A DNA stretch of 22,434 bases, taken from NCBI GenBank assembly GCA_017530275.1, contig JAFXMP010000112.1, positions 1 through 22,434 on the forward strand, read 5' to 3'. Origin of the DNA: Clostridia bacterium. GTDB lineage: Bacteria; Bacillota_A; Clostridia; Christensenellales; Aristaeellaceae. A program made the translations under genes and the position numbers. This document shows, in pieces, positions 7,938-14,297 of this stretch. Numbering within the stretch: the first letter of the stretch is position 1; every line of letters starts with the position of its first letter. The notes below the pieces were generated by a model. The model was not told where the DNA came from and did no database searches. It saw only the letters and a list, made by a program, of their open reading frames with translations.

Positions 7938-8046
7938 ATTTCCCCTTTCAGCCAGTTTTTTCAATGCGCCACCTGCTTTCCTTGCCAATTCCTTTTTGCC
8001 CGCCGCACCGTGAAGACGGCTTTCCCGCTTTGCTTTTTCCGCGTCT

Positions 8047-8075
8047 ATTATACTGGAAAAGCGGGAGGCAATCAA
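8047..8075 (-). promoter_or_regulatory. Predicted vegetative promoter of the formate dehydrogenase operon
   Basis: On the minus strand, TTGATT (8075-8070) is separated by exactly 17 nt from a perfect TATAAT (8052-8047). This predicts a transcript start near 8040 and a leader of about 100 nt before the ATG at 7937. I saw no recognisable riboswitch in the leader. The segment from 7938 to 8196 contains no other feature I can support. Confidence 0.7.
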
Positions 8076-8196
8076 TAGGCGATTTTTCTTCAGCAGTTCA
8101 GCCAGGCGATACAACCTCCCCAAAACCGGGCGATAGGGAGGACAAAAAACGCCCCTATATCCCGATCAGGTGCAATACTGTAAACATTTCGATCCC

Positions 8197-8517
8197 TTAC
8201 AGACTGTCAACGCTCATCAGTCGAATCCCCTTTTCAAATCCACCGCGTTCATCCCGCTTACGTATCCGTTCTTGCTCGATTGTATCCCATGAAATGCCCA
8301 TGTGAAAGGCTATTCCATGGAGCACTTCAAGGACATCTGCCATTTCTTCTATACTGTGACTGTCCAGGTATTCCTGCACTTCTTCTTGCAGCTTTCGGTC
8401 TAATGCTGCTTTCATCTCCTGTTCCGGCAGCACATCAGTGACTGGGTGTTTGCCGGCGGCAATGATTACTTCAGGAATCTTGTCTCTGACCAATTTGTTA
8501 TAATGAATAGAAGACAT
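8197..8517 (-). CDS. MazG-like nucleoside triphosphate pyrophosphohydrolase
   Basis: A 106-aa member of the small MazG-like, phosphoribosyl-ATP-pyrophosphohydrolase-related group. Typical features are the N-terminal YNKLVRDKIPEVI, the acidic metal-binding helices (EEVQEYLDS and EEMADVLEVLHG) and the terminal KRDERGGFEKGIRL. Such proteins are thought to hydrolyse noncanonical or excess NTPs as house-cleaning enzymes; the substrate here is unknown. The ATG at 8517 is chosen because it follows an AAGGAGAA Shine-Dalgarno site at 7 nt; an in-frame ATG 6 codons upstream lacks one. It stands alone on the minus strand, separated from the fdh operon by about 180 nt that include the fdh promoter. Confidence 0.85.
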   Translation of the reverse strand: MSSIHYNKLVRDKIPEVIIAAGKHPVTDVLPEQEMKAALDRKLQEEVQEYLDSHSIEEMADVLEVLHGIAFHMGISWDTIEQERIRKRDERGGFEKGIRLMSVDSL

Positions 8518-8643
8518 CACGGTTCTCCTTTTCACTTGAGTGAATGGCTCTTTAGATTATTTCTTCAGCATATCCGAATACTTTATCAGCGACACATTCC
8601 CTATATCCTTCGCTTTCTCCATACATCCCTTCTCGGAAGGGGC

Positions 8644-8686
8644 CCGGGGAAACCGCTCTTTGGCCTCCAAAGAGCGGTTTCCCCGG
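8644..8686. terminator. Perfect 20-bp stem, 3-nt loop hairpin
   Basis: CCGGGGAAACCGCTCTTTGG (8644-8663) and its exact reverse complement (8667-8686) flank a 3-nt loop. It lies 11 nt beyond the stop codon of the truncated ABC permease, the usual place for a terminator. No U-run follows the stem on the minus strand, so it may work as a very stable 3' end or RNA barrier. On the plus strand only AAAA follows. Confidence 0.65.
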
Positions 8687-8696
8687 AAAATCCTCG

Positions 8697-9467
8697 TTAA
8701 GAGGCGGTCACGGCGCCGCTCATCTGGCCGCTGATCAGGTACTTGCCCATGAAAATGTAGATCATCAGCATGGGCAGGGCCAGGATCATGGAGCCGGCCA
8801 TCAGCTGGTTGATCTCCATGCCCGTGGAGCCCACGAAGCTGTTGAGCACGATGGTGGCCAGCGGCGCGTTGGCGCCCTCGCCCTGGGCGGCCAGGATCAG
8901 CGCGAAGAGCATCTCGTTCCAGATGGACGTGCACTGGAACACGAAGGTGGTGACCGTAGCCAGCTTGGTATTGGGCACCACGATTTTCCAGTAGATCTGC
9001 CACATGCCGTTGCCGTCGATCATGGCCTGGCGGATCAGCGCGTCCGGCACCTCCGCGTAATACCCGCGCATCATGGTGGTGCACATGGGCATGCCGAAGA
9101 TGGCGTGGGCCAGCACGATGCCCCAGATATTATCGTACAGGCCGAAATTGATCACGTTGTTCAGCAGGGGGATCAGGATGGCCTGGAAGGGCAGGTAGGT
9201 GGCCGCCACCAGGGCGATGAAAAACAGGCCGCTCATTTTGAACTTCCATTTGCCCAGGGCATAGGCGCAGATGGAGCCCAGGAACACGGACCCCGCCGCG
9301 CCGAACACCGTCACCACCAGGCTGTTGAGCAGCGACACCGCCAGCAGGTCCATGGCGCCGCTGTAGCCTTCCATGGAAAAGCGCTGCGGCAGGGCGATGG
9401 GCGAGGTGCTGATGGCCTCCGTATTGCTCTTAAAGGAGGATAAAAGCGTTGATCTACCGCAGAATCT
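8697..9467 (-). pseudogene. Carbohydrate ABC transporter permease, 5'-truncated
   Basis: This encodes the C-terminal three quarters of a MalG-type sugar ABC permease: SNTEAISTSPIALPQRF (the linker after TM1), several membrane segments, and the EAA-type loop ALIRQAMIDGNGMWQIYWKI that contacts the ATPase, ending in MGKYLISGQMSGAVTAS. Normal members are about 275-300 aa. Recognisable homology begins at about 9440 with LLSSFKSNTEA, and the frame closes at a TGA at 9470-9468, so the N-terminal segment with TM1 is lost. An internal ATG at 9374 gives 225 aa but would omit part of the permease fold. A promoter and a ribosome site persist upstream (9549-9611) but lead only to a 4-codon frame. No ATPase, second permease or binding protein lies nearby, so this is an orphan remnant. 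Confidence 0.75.
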
Positions 9468-9476
9468 TCACCTAAT

Positions 9477-9517
9477 CATATCCAAACCGGAATTACACGC
9501 CATTCTATTTGGATATG
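9477..9517. repeat. 10-bp inverted repeat at the permease breakpoint
   Basis: CATATCCAAA (9477-9486) and its exact reverse complement TTTGGATATG (9508-9517) flank 21 nt. It sits in the unexplained stretch of about 100 nt between the stray ATG (9551-9549) and the point where permease homology begins, so it may mark a rearrangement. Confidence 0.5.
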
Positions 9518-9548
9518 GACGGCTGAACCGCTTTGTTCAAGTGTCTTT

Positions 9549-9611
9549 CATGGCGATTCCTCCCTTTCATTTTTCAGGTCAATTATAATACATCAGGAAG
9601 GGCCGTTTCAA
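9549..9611 (-). promoter_or_regulatory. Promoter and ribosome-binding site of the decayed permease gene
   Basis: Minus strand: TTGAAA (9611-9606), an 18-nt spacer and a perfect TATAAT (9587-9582) are followed by GGGAGGA and an ATG at 9551-9549. The frame opened by this ATG is only ATG AAA GAC ACT TGA. The signals look intact although the gene downstream is broken. The rest of the interval from 9612 to 9788 contains no gene or strong signal on either strand that I can support beyond the start site of the M42 peptidase. Confidence 0.6.
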
Positions 9612-9788
9612 TTTGAAAAAAGCGGGTTTTTCATAGGCAGGGGTTATATGATCCAAATATCCTTGCACAAGATATACCGCGCCAGAGGATCCTTTTGGGC
9701 CGCAGACGTCTTACAGGATTTTTTGATTTTGGGGAGAATACCAATAAAGATGAAACGAGATTCAGATCATCTCAGAAAGGAAACGGGC

Positions 9789-10838
9789 ATGAAAAAGACC
9801 AATTTGAAAAAGTATACGGATTTTCTGGTAAAAGAAACGGAAACGCTGCTGAACATCGATTCTTCCACAGGCTATACGGAGGACGCGGCTGCCTGGGTGA
9901 AGAGCGAGTTTGAAAAGCTGGGCTTTGAAGCGAAGCGGACCAACAAAGGCGGCGTTCTTGTTTCCTTCGGCGGCAGCAGCGGCGGGGAAAACGGCCTGCT
10001 GCTGGAAGCGCACGTAGATACGCTGGGCGCTATGGTGGCGGAAATCAAAGGAAACGGCCGCCTGCGGCTCACCAACTTGGGCGGCATGAACCCCAACAAT
10101 GCCGAAACGGAAAACGTCCGCGTGGTAACCAAGTTCAGCGGCATTTATGAAGGGACCTTCCAGCTCTGCAACGCTTCCATCCACGTGAACGGCGAGTACA
10201 ACAGCATCAAGCGGGGATGGGATACCTGCGAGGTCGTTTTGGATGAGGACGTAAAGAAAAAAGAAGATACCGAGAAGCTCGGCGTCGCCGTGGGGGATAT
10301 CGTGTGCTTTGAACCGAATGTTCGGATCACGAAATCCGGCTACATCAAGTCCCGGTTCCTGGATGATAAGCTGAGCGTCGGCATCCTCTTGGGGCTTGCG
10401 AAATATATCCGGGATGAAAAAATCGTGCCCAAGCGCGCGCTTTACGCCCATATCACGGTTTATGAAGAGGAGGGGCACGGCGGATCCGGCAGCGTTCCCG
10501 CGGGCTGCACGGAAGCGATCTCCGTTGACATGGGCTGCGTCGGCGAAGGCTTGCAGTGTACGGAAAAGCAGGTTTCCATCTGCGCCAAGGACAGCCACGG
10601 TCCGTACAGCTATCCGATCGTCAAAGGGCTGATCGAAGCCGCCAAGGCGTGCGGGGCGGATTACGCGGTGGATATTTACCCGCATTACGGCAGCGACGTG
10701 GAAGCGACGCTCCGTGCGGGCAACGATCTGCGGCATGGGCTGATCGGCGCGGGCGTATACGCTTCCCACGGCTACGAGAGAAGCCACAGGGACGGCGCGG
10801 AAAACACGCTGCGTTTGCTGATCGCATTTGCATTATAA
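9789..10838 (+). CDS. M42-family metallo-aminopeptidase
   Basis: A 349-aa peptidase of family M42 (TET/FrvX/YsdC type), cytoplasmic enzymes that form dodecameric shells and trim peptides from the N-terminus using two metal ions. Metal and catalytic residues are visible in order: H75 in EAHVDTLG, D192 in FLDDKLS (bridging Asp), the Glu cluster 226-228 in VYEEEGHGG (catalytic base plus ligand), D247 in SVDMG and H327 in YASHGYE. Length is normal for the family. The open frame extends to 9648, but the ATG at 9789 is chosen because it follows an AGAAAGGA site and homology starts there. It is convergent with spoIIIAH, with only 25 nt between the stop codons and no obvious terminator. It has no operon partner. 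Confidence 0.88.
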   Translation: MKKTNLKKYTDFLVKETETLLNIDSSTGYTEDAAAWVKSEFEKLGFEAKRTNKGGVLVSFGGSSGGENGLLLEAHVDTLGAMVAEIKGNGRLRLTNLGGMNPNNAETENVRVVTKFSGIYEGTFQLCNASIHVNGEYNSIKRGWDTCEVVLDEDVKKKEDTEKLGVAVGDIVCFEPNVRITKSGYIKSRFLDDKLSVGILLGLAKYIRDEKIVPKRALYAHITVYEEEGHGGSGSVPAGCTEAISVDMGCVGEGLQCTEKQVSICAKDSHGPYSYPIVKGLIEAAKACGADYAVDIYPHYGSDVEATLRAGNDLRHGLIGAGVYASHGYERSHRDGAENTLRLLIAFAL

Positions 10839-10863
10839 AAGGGCGGAAACGGGGAGGAACACG

Positions 10864-11364
10864 CTAATAGCCCGTCAGGTGGATTTTTTCCGGCGGCAAG
10901 CCGGATGCGTCCCGTACCACGTCCAGCAGCAGCGCCGCGTCCGCGGCGCTGATTTCTTTATCTAAAAATACCGTGACAGCCCCCTGACGGGCAGCGCACA
11001 GGCTGTCCGTGTAGCCTTTGGCAATCAGCGCGGCTTCGGCGGCCAGCTCGATTTCATCGTTTTTCACCGTTTCCAGCAGCTGGCTTTCCGCCATAGCGCG
11101 GATTTCCGGGCTGGCGTCCGGGTTTTCCACCAGGACCAGCAGCGCGTTTCGATCCCGCTGGCGGATTTGGACGCGCTCCTGGCGGTAGGTTTCCGCCGGG
11201 GTGAGGGAGACCGTGGGCAATGGGCTGGGCACGCTGGCAATGGCCAGAGGCAGGGCCGCGCTTTCCACTTTCCGCCCGTCCCGGGAAAGGGCGAGGATCA
11301 GGGCGGAAACTACGGTGATCAGCAGCAGGGCGTTCCAGATTCGATCCTTCATCCTTTGTTTCAT
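10864..11364 (-). CDS. spoIIIAH: Stage III sporulation protein AH
   Basis: A 166-aa mother-cell protein of the SpoIIIA-SpoIIQ channel (B. subtilis SpoIIIAH has 218 aa). A single membrane segment (about residues 8-25, WNALLLITVVSALILAL) is followed by a linker rich in Pro and Ser and then by the C-terminal ring-building-motif domain. That domain shows the family pattern: SPEIRAMAESQLLETVKNDEIELAAEAALIAKGY read as two blocks, then AVTVFLDKEISAADAALLLD and a closing SGLPPEKIHLTGY. Known role: it pairs across the intermembrane space with SpoIIQ of the forespore. Its ATG overlaps the spoIIIAG stop (ATGA, 11364-11361). It is the last gene of the operon. Confidence 0.88.
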   Translation of the reverse strand: MKQRMKDRIWNALLLITVVSALILALSRDGRKVESAALPLAIASVPSPLPTVSLTPAETYRQERVQIRQRDRNALLVLVENPDASPEIRAMAESQLLETVKNDEIELAAEAALIAKGYTDSLCAARQGAVTVFLDKEISAADAALLLDVVRDASGLPPEKIHLTGY

Positions 11365-11729
11365 GGGGACGCCTCCATGGCAAATACCTCCACCTCCTGG
11401 GCGTTCAGCCCCAGCAGCGCTTCCGCCGCACGCAGCAATTCCAGCCGCACGGCCACGCTGCCCGCCCCCTGGGCTACGATCACCGCCCCGGTGGGCTGAC
11501 GGCTGGCGCTTCCAAAAGAAGAAGCGGTTTGGGCATAAGCGATGGAAATACGCACTTCCCCCGCACCCGCGATGCGGGACAAGGTGGCGCTGTAGCGCTG
11601 CTCTTCCTCCGTCATCCCCGTTCTGTTCTGGGAGGAGGCGGGCAGCAGCAGCGCCAGCCCACAGGCCGCGATCAGCAGCAGCCATATCCCGCCCTTCATG
11701 CCCTTGACCGCTTCCAGCCATTTTTTCAT
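11361..11729 (-). CDS. spoIIIAG: Stage III sporulation protein AG, compact form
   Basis: A 122-aa SpoIIIAG; the B. subtilis protein is about 229 aa. A membrane segment (about residues 14-33) is followed by the first half of the ring-building motif (QRYSATLSRIAGAGEVRISI) and the second half (PTGAVIVAQGAGSVAVRLEL through LGLNAQEVEVFAME). The stretch between them, which in B. subtilis carries the beta-triangle insertion, is only about a dozen residues. Family knowledge: SpoIIIAG forms a large ring in the intermembrane space; the insertion builds its vertical beta-barrel. I choose the ATG at 11729 (GGGAG site 5 nt away); an in-frame ATG at 11741 overlaps the spoIIIAF stop as TAATG. The reading frame is clean and overlapping signals on both sides are intact, so it does not look like a broken gene. 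Confidence 0.85.
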   Translation of the reverse strand: MKKWLEAVKGMKGGIWLLLIAACGLALLLPASSQNRTGMTEEEQRYSATLSRIAGAGEVRISIAYAQTASSFGSASRQPTGAVIVAQGAGSVAVRLELLRAAEALLGLNAQEVEVFAMEASP

Positions 11730-11740
11730 GCTTGCTCCCA

Positions 11741-11905
11741 TTACAATAAGTCCGCCAGTTCCCGAAACCCCTCCAAAATGCACAGCATCACGGCCAGCTC
11801 CATGCCCAGCTCCGCCCAGGCGGCGCAGTCGCCCTCCGGCAGGGCCATATCCAGCAGCATACGGATCAGGCACAGGCCCGCGATCCTTCGCAGAAATCCG
11901 TTCAT
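11741..11905 (-). CDS. spoIIIAF: Stage III sporulation protein AF, membrane segment only
   Basis: A 54-aa frame fills the slot between spoIIIAE and spoIIIAG where spoIIIAF always lies. It begins at an ATG overlapping the spoIIIAE stop (ATGA, 11905-11902) and ends at TAA 11743-11741. The product has two hydrophobic segments (about IAGLCLIRMLLDMALP and ELGMELAVMLCILEGF), matching the two N-terminal membrane helices of SpoIIIAF, including a short Leu-Pro turn between them. The usual C-terminal ring-building domain of about 130 residues is absent. No remnant of it is found in any frame before spoIIIAG. Assignment rests on position and membrane pattern; sequence identity is weak. Confidence 0.7.
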   Translation of the reverse strand: MNGFLRRIAGLCLIRMLLDMALPEGDCAAWAELGMELAVMLCILEGFRELADLL

Positions 11906-13053
11906 CGCAGCATCACCGTCAGATTACCCACCACCAGCATTTGGGCCACCAGCAGCAGGAACATGGCCCCTACGGACAATTGGATCACGAACAGCAGCAT
12001 CAGGATATCGGAAAAATCCTGGATGCACCCGCTGGCTCGGTCGTCGGACAGGGGTTCCAGCAGGGCGGCGCAGGCCCGGTAAGCCATCGCCGCCGCCAAG
12101 GTTTGCAGCATGGGCACGGCCCCGGCGGACAGCAGCAACAGCAGGCCGGTGATCCCCAGGGCGTTTTTGATCAGCAGGGACGCCCCCACCAAGGTATCCA
12201 TGGTGTCGGCGAACATGCCGCCCACCACCGGAACGAAATGGTCCACCGCGTACTTCGCCGCCCGGATAGACACGCCGTCCGCCGCAGCAGCACCCAGAGA
12301 TTGGAGGGCGGTGACGGAAATGAATACCGTAAAGCCTACGCCCAAGGTCCAGGAGGCCCCCGTTTTCAGCAGTGAGCAAAGGCGGCTGATCCGCATACGG
12401 GGCGACAAATGGCTCAGGATAGACGCCGTGCCCGCCGCCAGCGCCAGTTGCAGCGAAACGGAGCGCACCAGTTCCGTCATGGTGCCGCAGGCGGCCACCA
12501 CGGCAGGCTGGAAAAATGCCGCCCCCGCCGTGCCGCCCACCGCGGCCAGCAGCGTTAAAAGCAGCGGGAACAGGGACTGCATCAGATCCGCCATGCCGGC
12601 AACGGCGTCCTGGGTAAGACGCATATGCGCCCCCAGGTCCTGGGCCATGCAGCCTGCCAGCAGCAGGAAGCAGGCCCCGTCCAGAGCTTCCCCCAAGGCG
12701 GGCCGGGCAAAGGACAGTCGAAGCCTGCGCAGCACGCCGCAGAGCACAGCAGGCGTTACCAGCCGCGCCAGCCGCCACAGGCTTTGCGTGAGCGCGCCGA
12801 TTAAGCGGGCGGCCAAAGCGCGCAAAAGCGTTTCCGGGTCCAGCACCCGTTCGCCCCTGGCTAATTTCAGGATCGTCGTGCGGAAATCCTCTCCTTGGGC
12901 AATCTCCTGGGGAAAAGCCCGGTCATAGGCGTCCTGCCAATCCTGTAAGGACAGCCCGTCCAGCACCGTATCCAGCGCGTTTTCCATGCTCTCAGCCTTC
13001 GCGGCGGGACAAAACGCCAGCAGCAGGATCAGCAGCAATGTGATCCGCTTCAC
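11902..13053 (-). CDS. spoIIIAE: Stage III sporulation protein AE
   Basis: A 383-aa polytopic membrane protein (B. subtilis 399 aa). An N-terminal signal-like segment (residues about 3-20, ending CPAAKAES) is followed by a soluble region and then a series of hydrophobic helices. Family landmarks include SVTALQSLGAAAADGVSIRA, AKYAVDHFVPVVGGMFADT and LLIKNALGITGLLLL. Family knowledge: SpoIIIAE is the probable membrane pore component of the SpoIIIA complex. The start is GTG at 13053-13051, overlapping the spoIIIAD stop as GTGA; the longer open frame upstream is within spoIIIAD. Translational coupling is likely. Confidence 0.9.
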   Translation of the reverse strand: MKRITLLLILLLAFCPAAKAESMENALDTVLDGLSLQDWQDAYDRAFPQEIAQGEDFRTTILKLARGERVLDPETLLRALAARLIGALTQSLWRLARLVTPAVLCGVLRRLRLSFARPALGEALDGACFLLLAGCMAQDLGAHMRLTQDAVAGMADLMQSLFPLLLTLLAAVGGTAGAAFFQPAVVAACGTMTELVRSVSLQLALAAGTASILSHLSPRMRISRLCSLLKTGASWTLGVGFTVFISVTALQSLGAAAADGVSIRAAKYAVDHFVPVVGGMFADTMDTLVGASLLIKNALGITGLLLLLSAGAVPMLQTLAAAMAYRACAALLEPLSDDRASGCIQDFSDILMLLFVIQLSVGAMFLLLVAQMLVVGNLTVMLR

Positions 13054-13439
13054 GGTACCAGGGCCAGGGTCATATCCCCGATTTTCAGGATCAGGGGCAG
13101 GGTTTGAGCCATGAGCAGCATTTTGCCGCACAGCGCCGCTTTCACGGCCAATCCCTCCTCTCCCGCGTCCCGGCAAAGCTGGGCGGACAGTTCTGTAATG
13201 TACGCCATGGCCGTCAGCTTCAGCAACAGGGTCAGCGTGCCGTCGGCCACGCCCGTTTTTTCTCCTAAAACCCGCAGGGCGTCCACCGCCGGGGCCAGAT
13301 GAGAGATGGCCGCAAAAAACAGCATCATCCCTCCGGCGACAGCCGCCGCCGCGCCCGCCTGCCGGTGAGCGGAGCGCAGGGCGAAGCACAGCATGGCCGC
13401 CGTGACCGCGAAGCCCGCTGCCCGCAACGCTTCCGTCAT
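13050..13439 (-). CDS. spoIIIAD: Stage III sporulation protein AD
   Basis: A 129-aa membrane protein (B. subtilis 133 aa) with four hydrophobic stretches. The conserved second half is clear: LLLKLTAMAYITELSAQLCR, DAGEEGLAVKAALCGKMLL and LPLILKIGDMTL. It is one of the two small membrane proteins thought to assemble with SpoIIIAE in the mother-cell membrane. Its ATG overlaps the stop of spoIIIAC (ATGA, 13439-13436) and its stop overlaps the GTG of spoIIIAE. Confidence 0.9.
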   Translation of the reverse strand: MTEALRAAGFAVTAAMLCFALRSAHRQAGAAAAVAGGMMLFFAAISHLAPAVDALRVLGEKTGVADGTLTLLLKLTAMAYITELSAQLCRDAGEEGLAVKAALCGKMLLMAQTLPLILKIGDMTLALVP

Positions 13440-13633
13440 GACAGATGAAACACCGCCTGCACCTGGGCGATCAGATCACCCGCTAAATTCACCACGATCA
13501 AAAGCACCAGCAGAATCCCCGCCACCGTGGCCAGGGTGGCGATTTCCTCCCGCCCCGTCCGAGTGAGCACCTGGGAAATGGCGGTCACCAACAGCCCCAG
13601 GCCGGCGATGCGAAGCAAAACTTCAACCTGCAC
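13436..13633 (-). CDS. spoIIIAC: Stage III sporulation protein AC
   Basis: A 65-aa protein with two membrane helices (B. subtilis 68 aa): VLLRIAGLGLLVTAIS and TVAGILLVLLIVVNLAGDLI, joined by the conserved TRTGREEIATLA loop. The start is taken as GTG 13633-13631, which follows a run of AGGGGGGG at about 6 nt and fits the family N-terminus; an upstream in-frame ATG (13669) would add 12 non-homologous residues. It is separated from spoIIIAB by 172 nt that are mostly hairpin element copy B, the only sizeable gap in the operon. Confidence 0.88.
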   Translation of the reverse strand: MQVEVLLRIAGLGLLVTAISQVLTRTGREEIATLATVAGILLVLLIVVNLAGDLIAQVQAVFHLS

Positions 13634-13675
13634 AGCGGCCCCCCCCTCAAGACAAACGCCATGATTCAATTCGAT

Positions 13676-13804
13676 GAGTTGAGAGCTGAGAGTGAAGAGT
13701 TGAGATTTATATAATCCATCAAACAGGATGCTCTTGTGATAAACACGCTATGATCTCAACTCTCCACTCTTAACTCTCCACTCTGACTAAAAATGTTCTT
13801 TTCA
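13676..13804. repeat. Hairpin repeat element, copy B (GAGTTGAGA-type arms), inside the spoIIIA operon
   Basis: The left arm 13676-13705 and right arm 13754-13783 are 30 nt each and match as reverse complements at 26 of 30 positions. The arm units are GAGTTGAGA/GAGAGTGAAGA-like. The centre (TTTATATAATCCATCAAACAGG read as two blocks) parallels copy A (TTTTATATGGTCTATGAAACTGG), and the right flank GACTAAAAATGTTCTTTTCA parallels copy A's GACTTAAAGTGTTCTTTCCA. Left of 13676 the similarity to copy A is lost. It lies between spoIIIAB, whose stop is at 13806, and spoIIIAC. Confidence 0.78.
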
Positions 13805-13805
13805 T

Positions 13806-14297
13806 TTAACAGAGTAAAATAAACGCCGCCGCCCCGGCGAGCCAGCCAAGGCTGACATACAGTTTTCCGTCCCGCTCCCGTTTTTCCCGGCAGCAGCGCA
13901 GGTGCACAGCCCATTGGTCCCGGGCGGCGGCGAGGGCTTGGGCCTGCTGGGTCAGGGTGGGGCTAAAGAGGCTCCGCAGGCATGCGGACAGGGTTTCCCG
14001 TTCCGCGGAGGAAAGCAGCGCATCCCAGGGCAGAGATTCCATCAAGGCTTCCAGGGATGCGGCGGGGGACGCGAGCAGGCGGCGGACCATTTCCTCCAGC
14101 ACGGCATTGCCTTCCCCCGCACCTTGCCGCAGTACAGCCATCAGCCCTGCGCCGCTGTGCGTGACGGCCCCTTCCATCCGCAAAAGCGCCCCGTCCCAGC
14201 GGGTCAGCAGCGCTTCCCTTTGGGCCAGCTTTCGGGAGGCGTTCATGCCGAGGGCAGCGCATCCGCCTGCCGCCGCCAAGGCGTACAGCCCGTTCAA
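13806..14297 (-). CDS. spoIIIAB: Stage III sporulation protein AB
   Basis: A 163-aa protein (B. subtilis 171 aa). Typical layout: an N-terminal membrane segment (LYALAAAGGCAALGM), a helical soluble domain resembling type II/IV secretion F proteins, and a C-terminal membrane segment after CREKRERDGKLYVSLGWLAG. The start is TTG at 14297-14295, overlapping the spoIIIAA stop as TTGA, with a GGGGAGG site 10 nt upstream; this fits the family N-terminus better than the in-frame ATG at 14324, which lies inside spoIIIAA. Confidence 0.87.
   Translation of the reverse strand: MNGLYALAAAGGCAALGMNASRKLAQREALLTRWDGALLRMEGAVTHSGAGLMAVLRQGAGEGNAVLEEMVRRLLASPAASLEALMESLPWDALLSSAERETLSACLRSLFSPTLTQQAQALAAARDQWAVHLRCCREKRERDGKLYVSLGWLAGAAAFILLC

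Noticed and set aside
7938..8123. N-terminal extension of the NuoF-stub/GltD protein by 62 residues.
   Set aside because: It would start upstream of the predicted promoter's transcript start, is a Lys/Arg-rich sequence without family match, and the ATG at 7937 has a good ribosome site.
8120..8175. Candidate terminator for the MazG-like gene (ATAGGG...CCCTAT with a T-run).
   Set aside because: The T-run falls in the loop, not after the stem, so it does not fit a rho-independent terminator.
8557..8622. A 21-codon frame on the minus strand (MEKAKDIGNVSLIKYSDMLKK) with an AGAAGGG site, ending 39 nt before the MazG-like gene.
   Set aside because: Too short to judge, no recognisable homology, and no promoter visible ahead of it; possible leader peptide or gene remnant but unsupported.
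9663..9760. Candidate promoters for the M42 peptidase (TTACAG with GAGAAT, or TTGATT with TAAAGA).
   Set aside because: Both -10 boxes are poor and no arrangement stands out.
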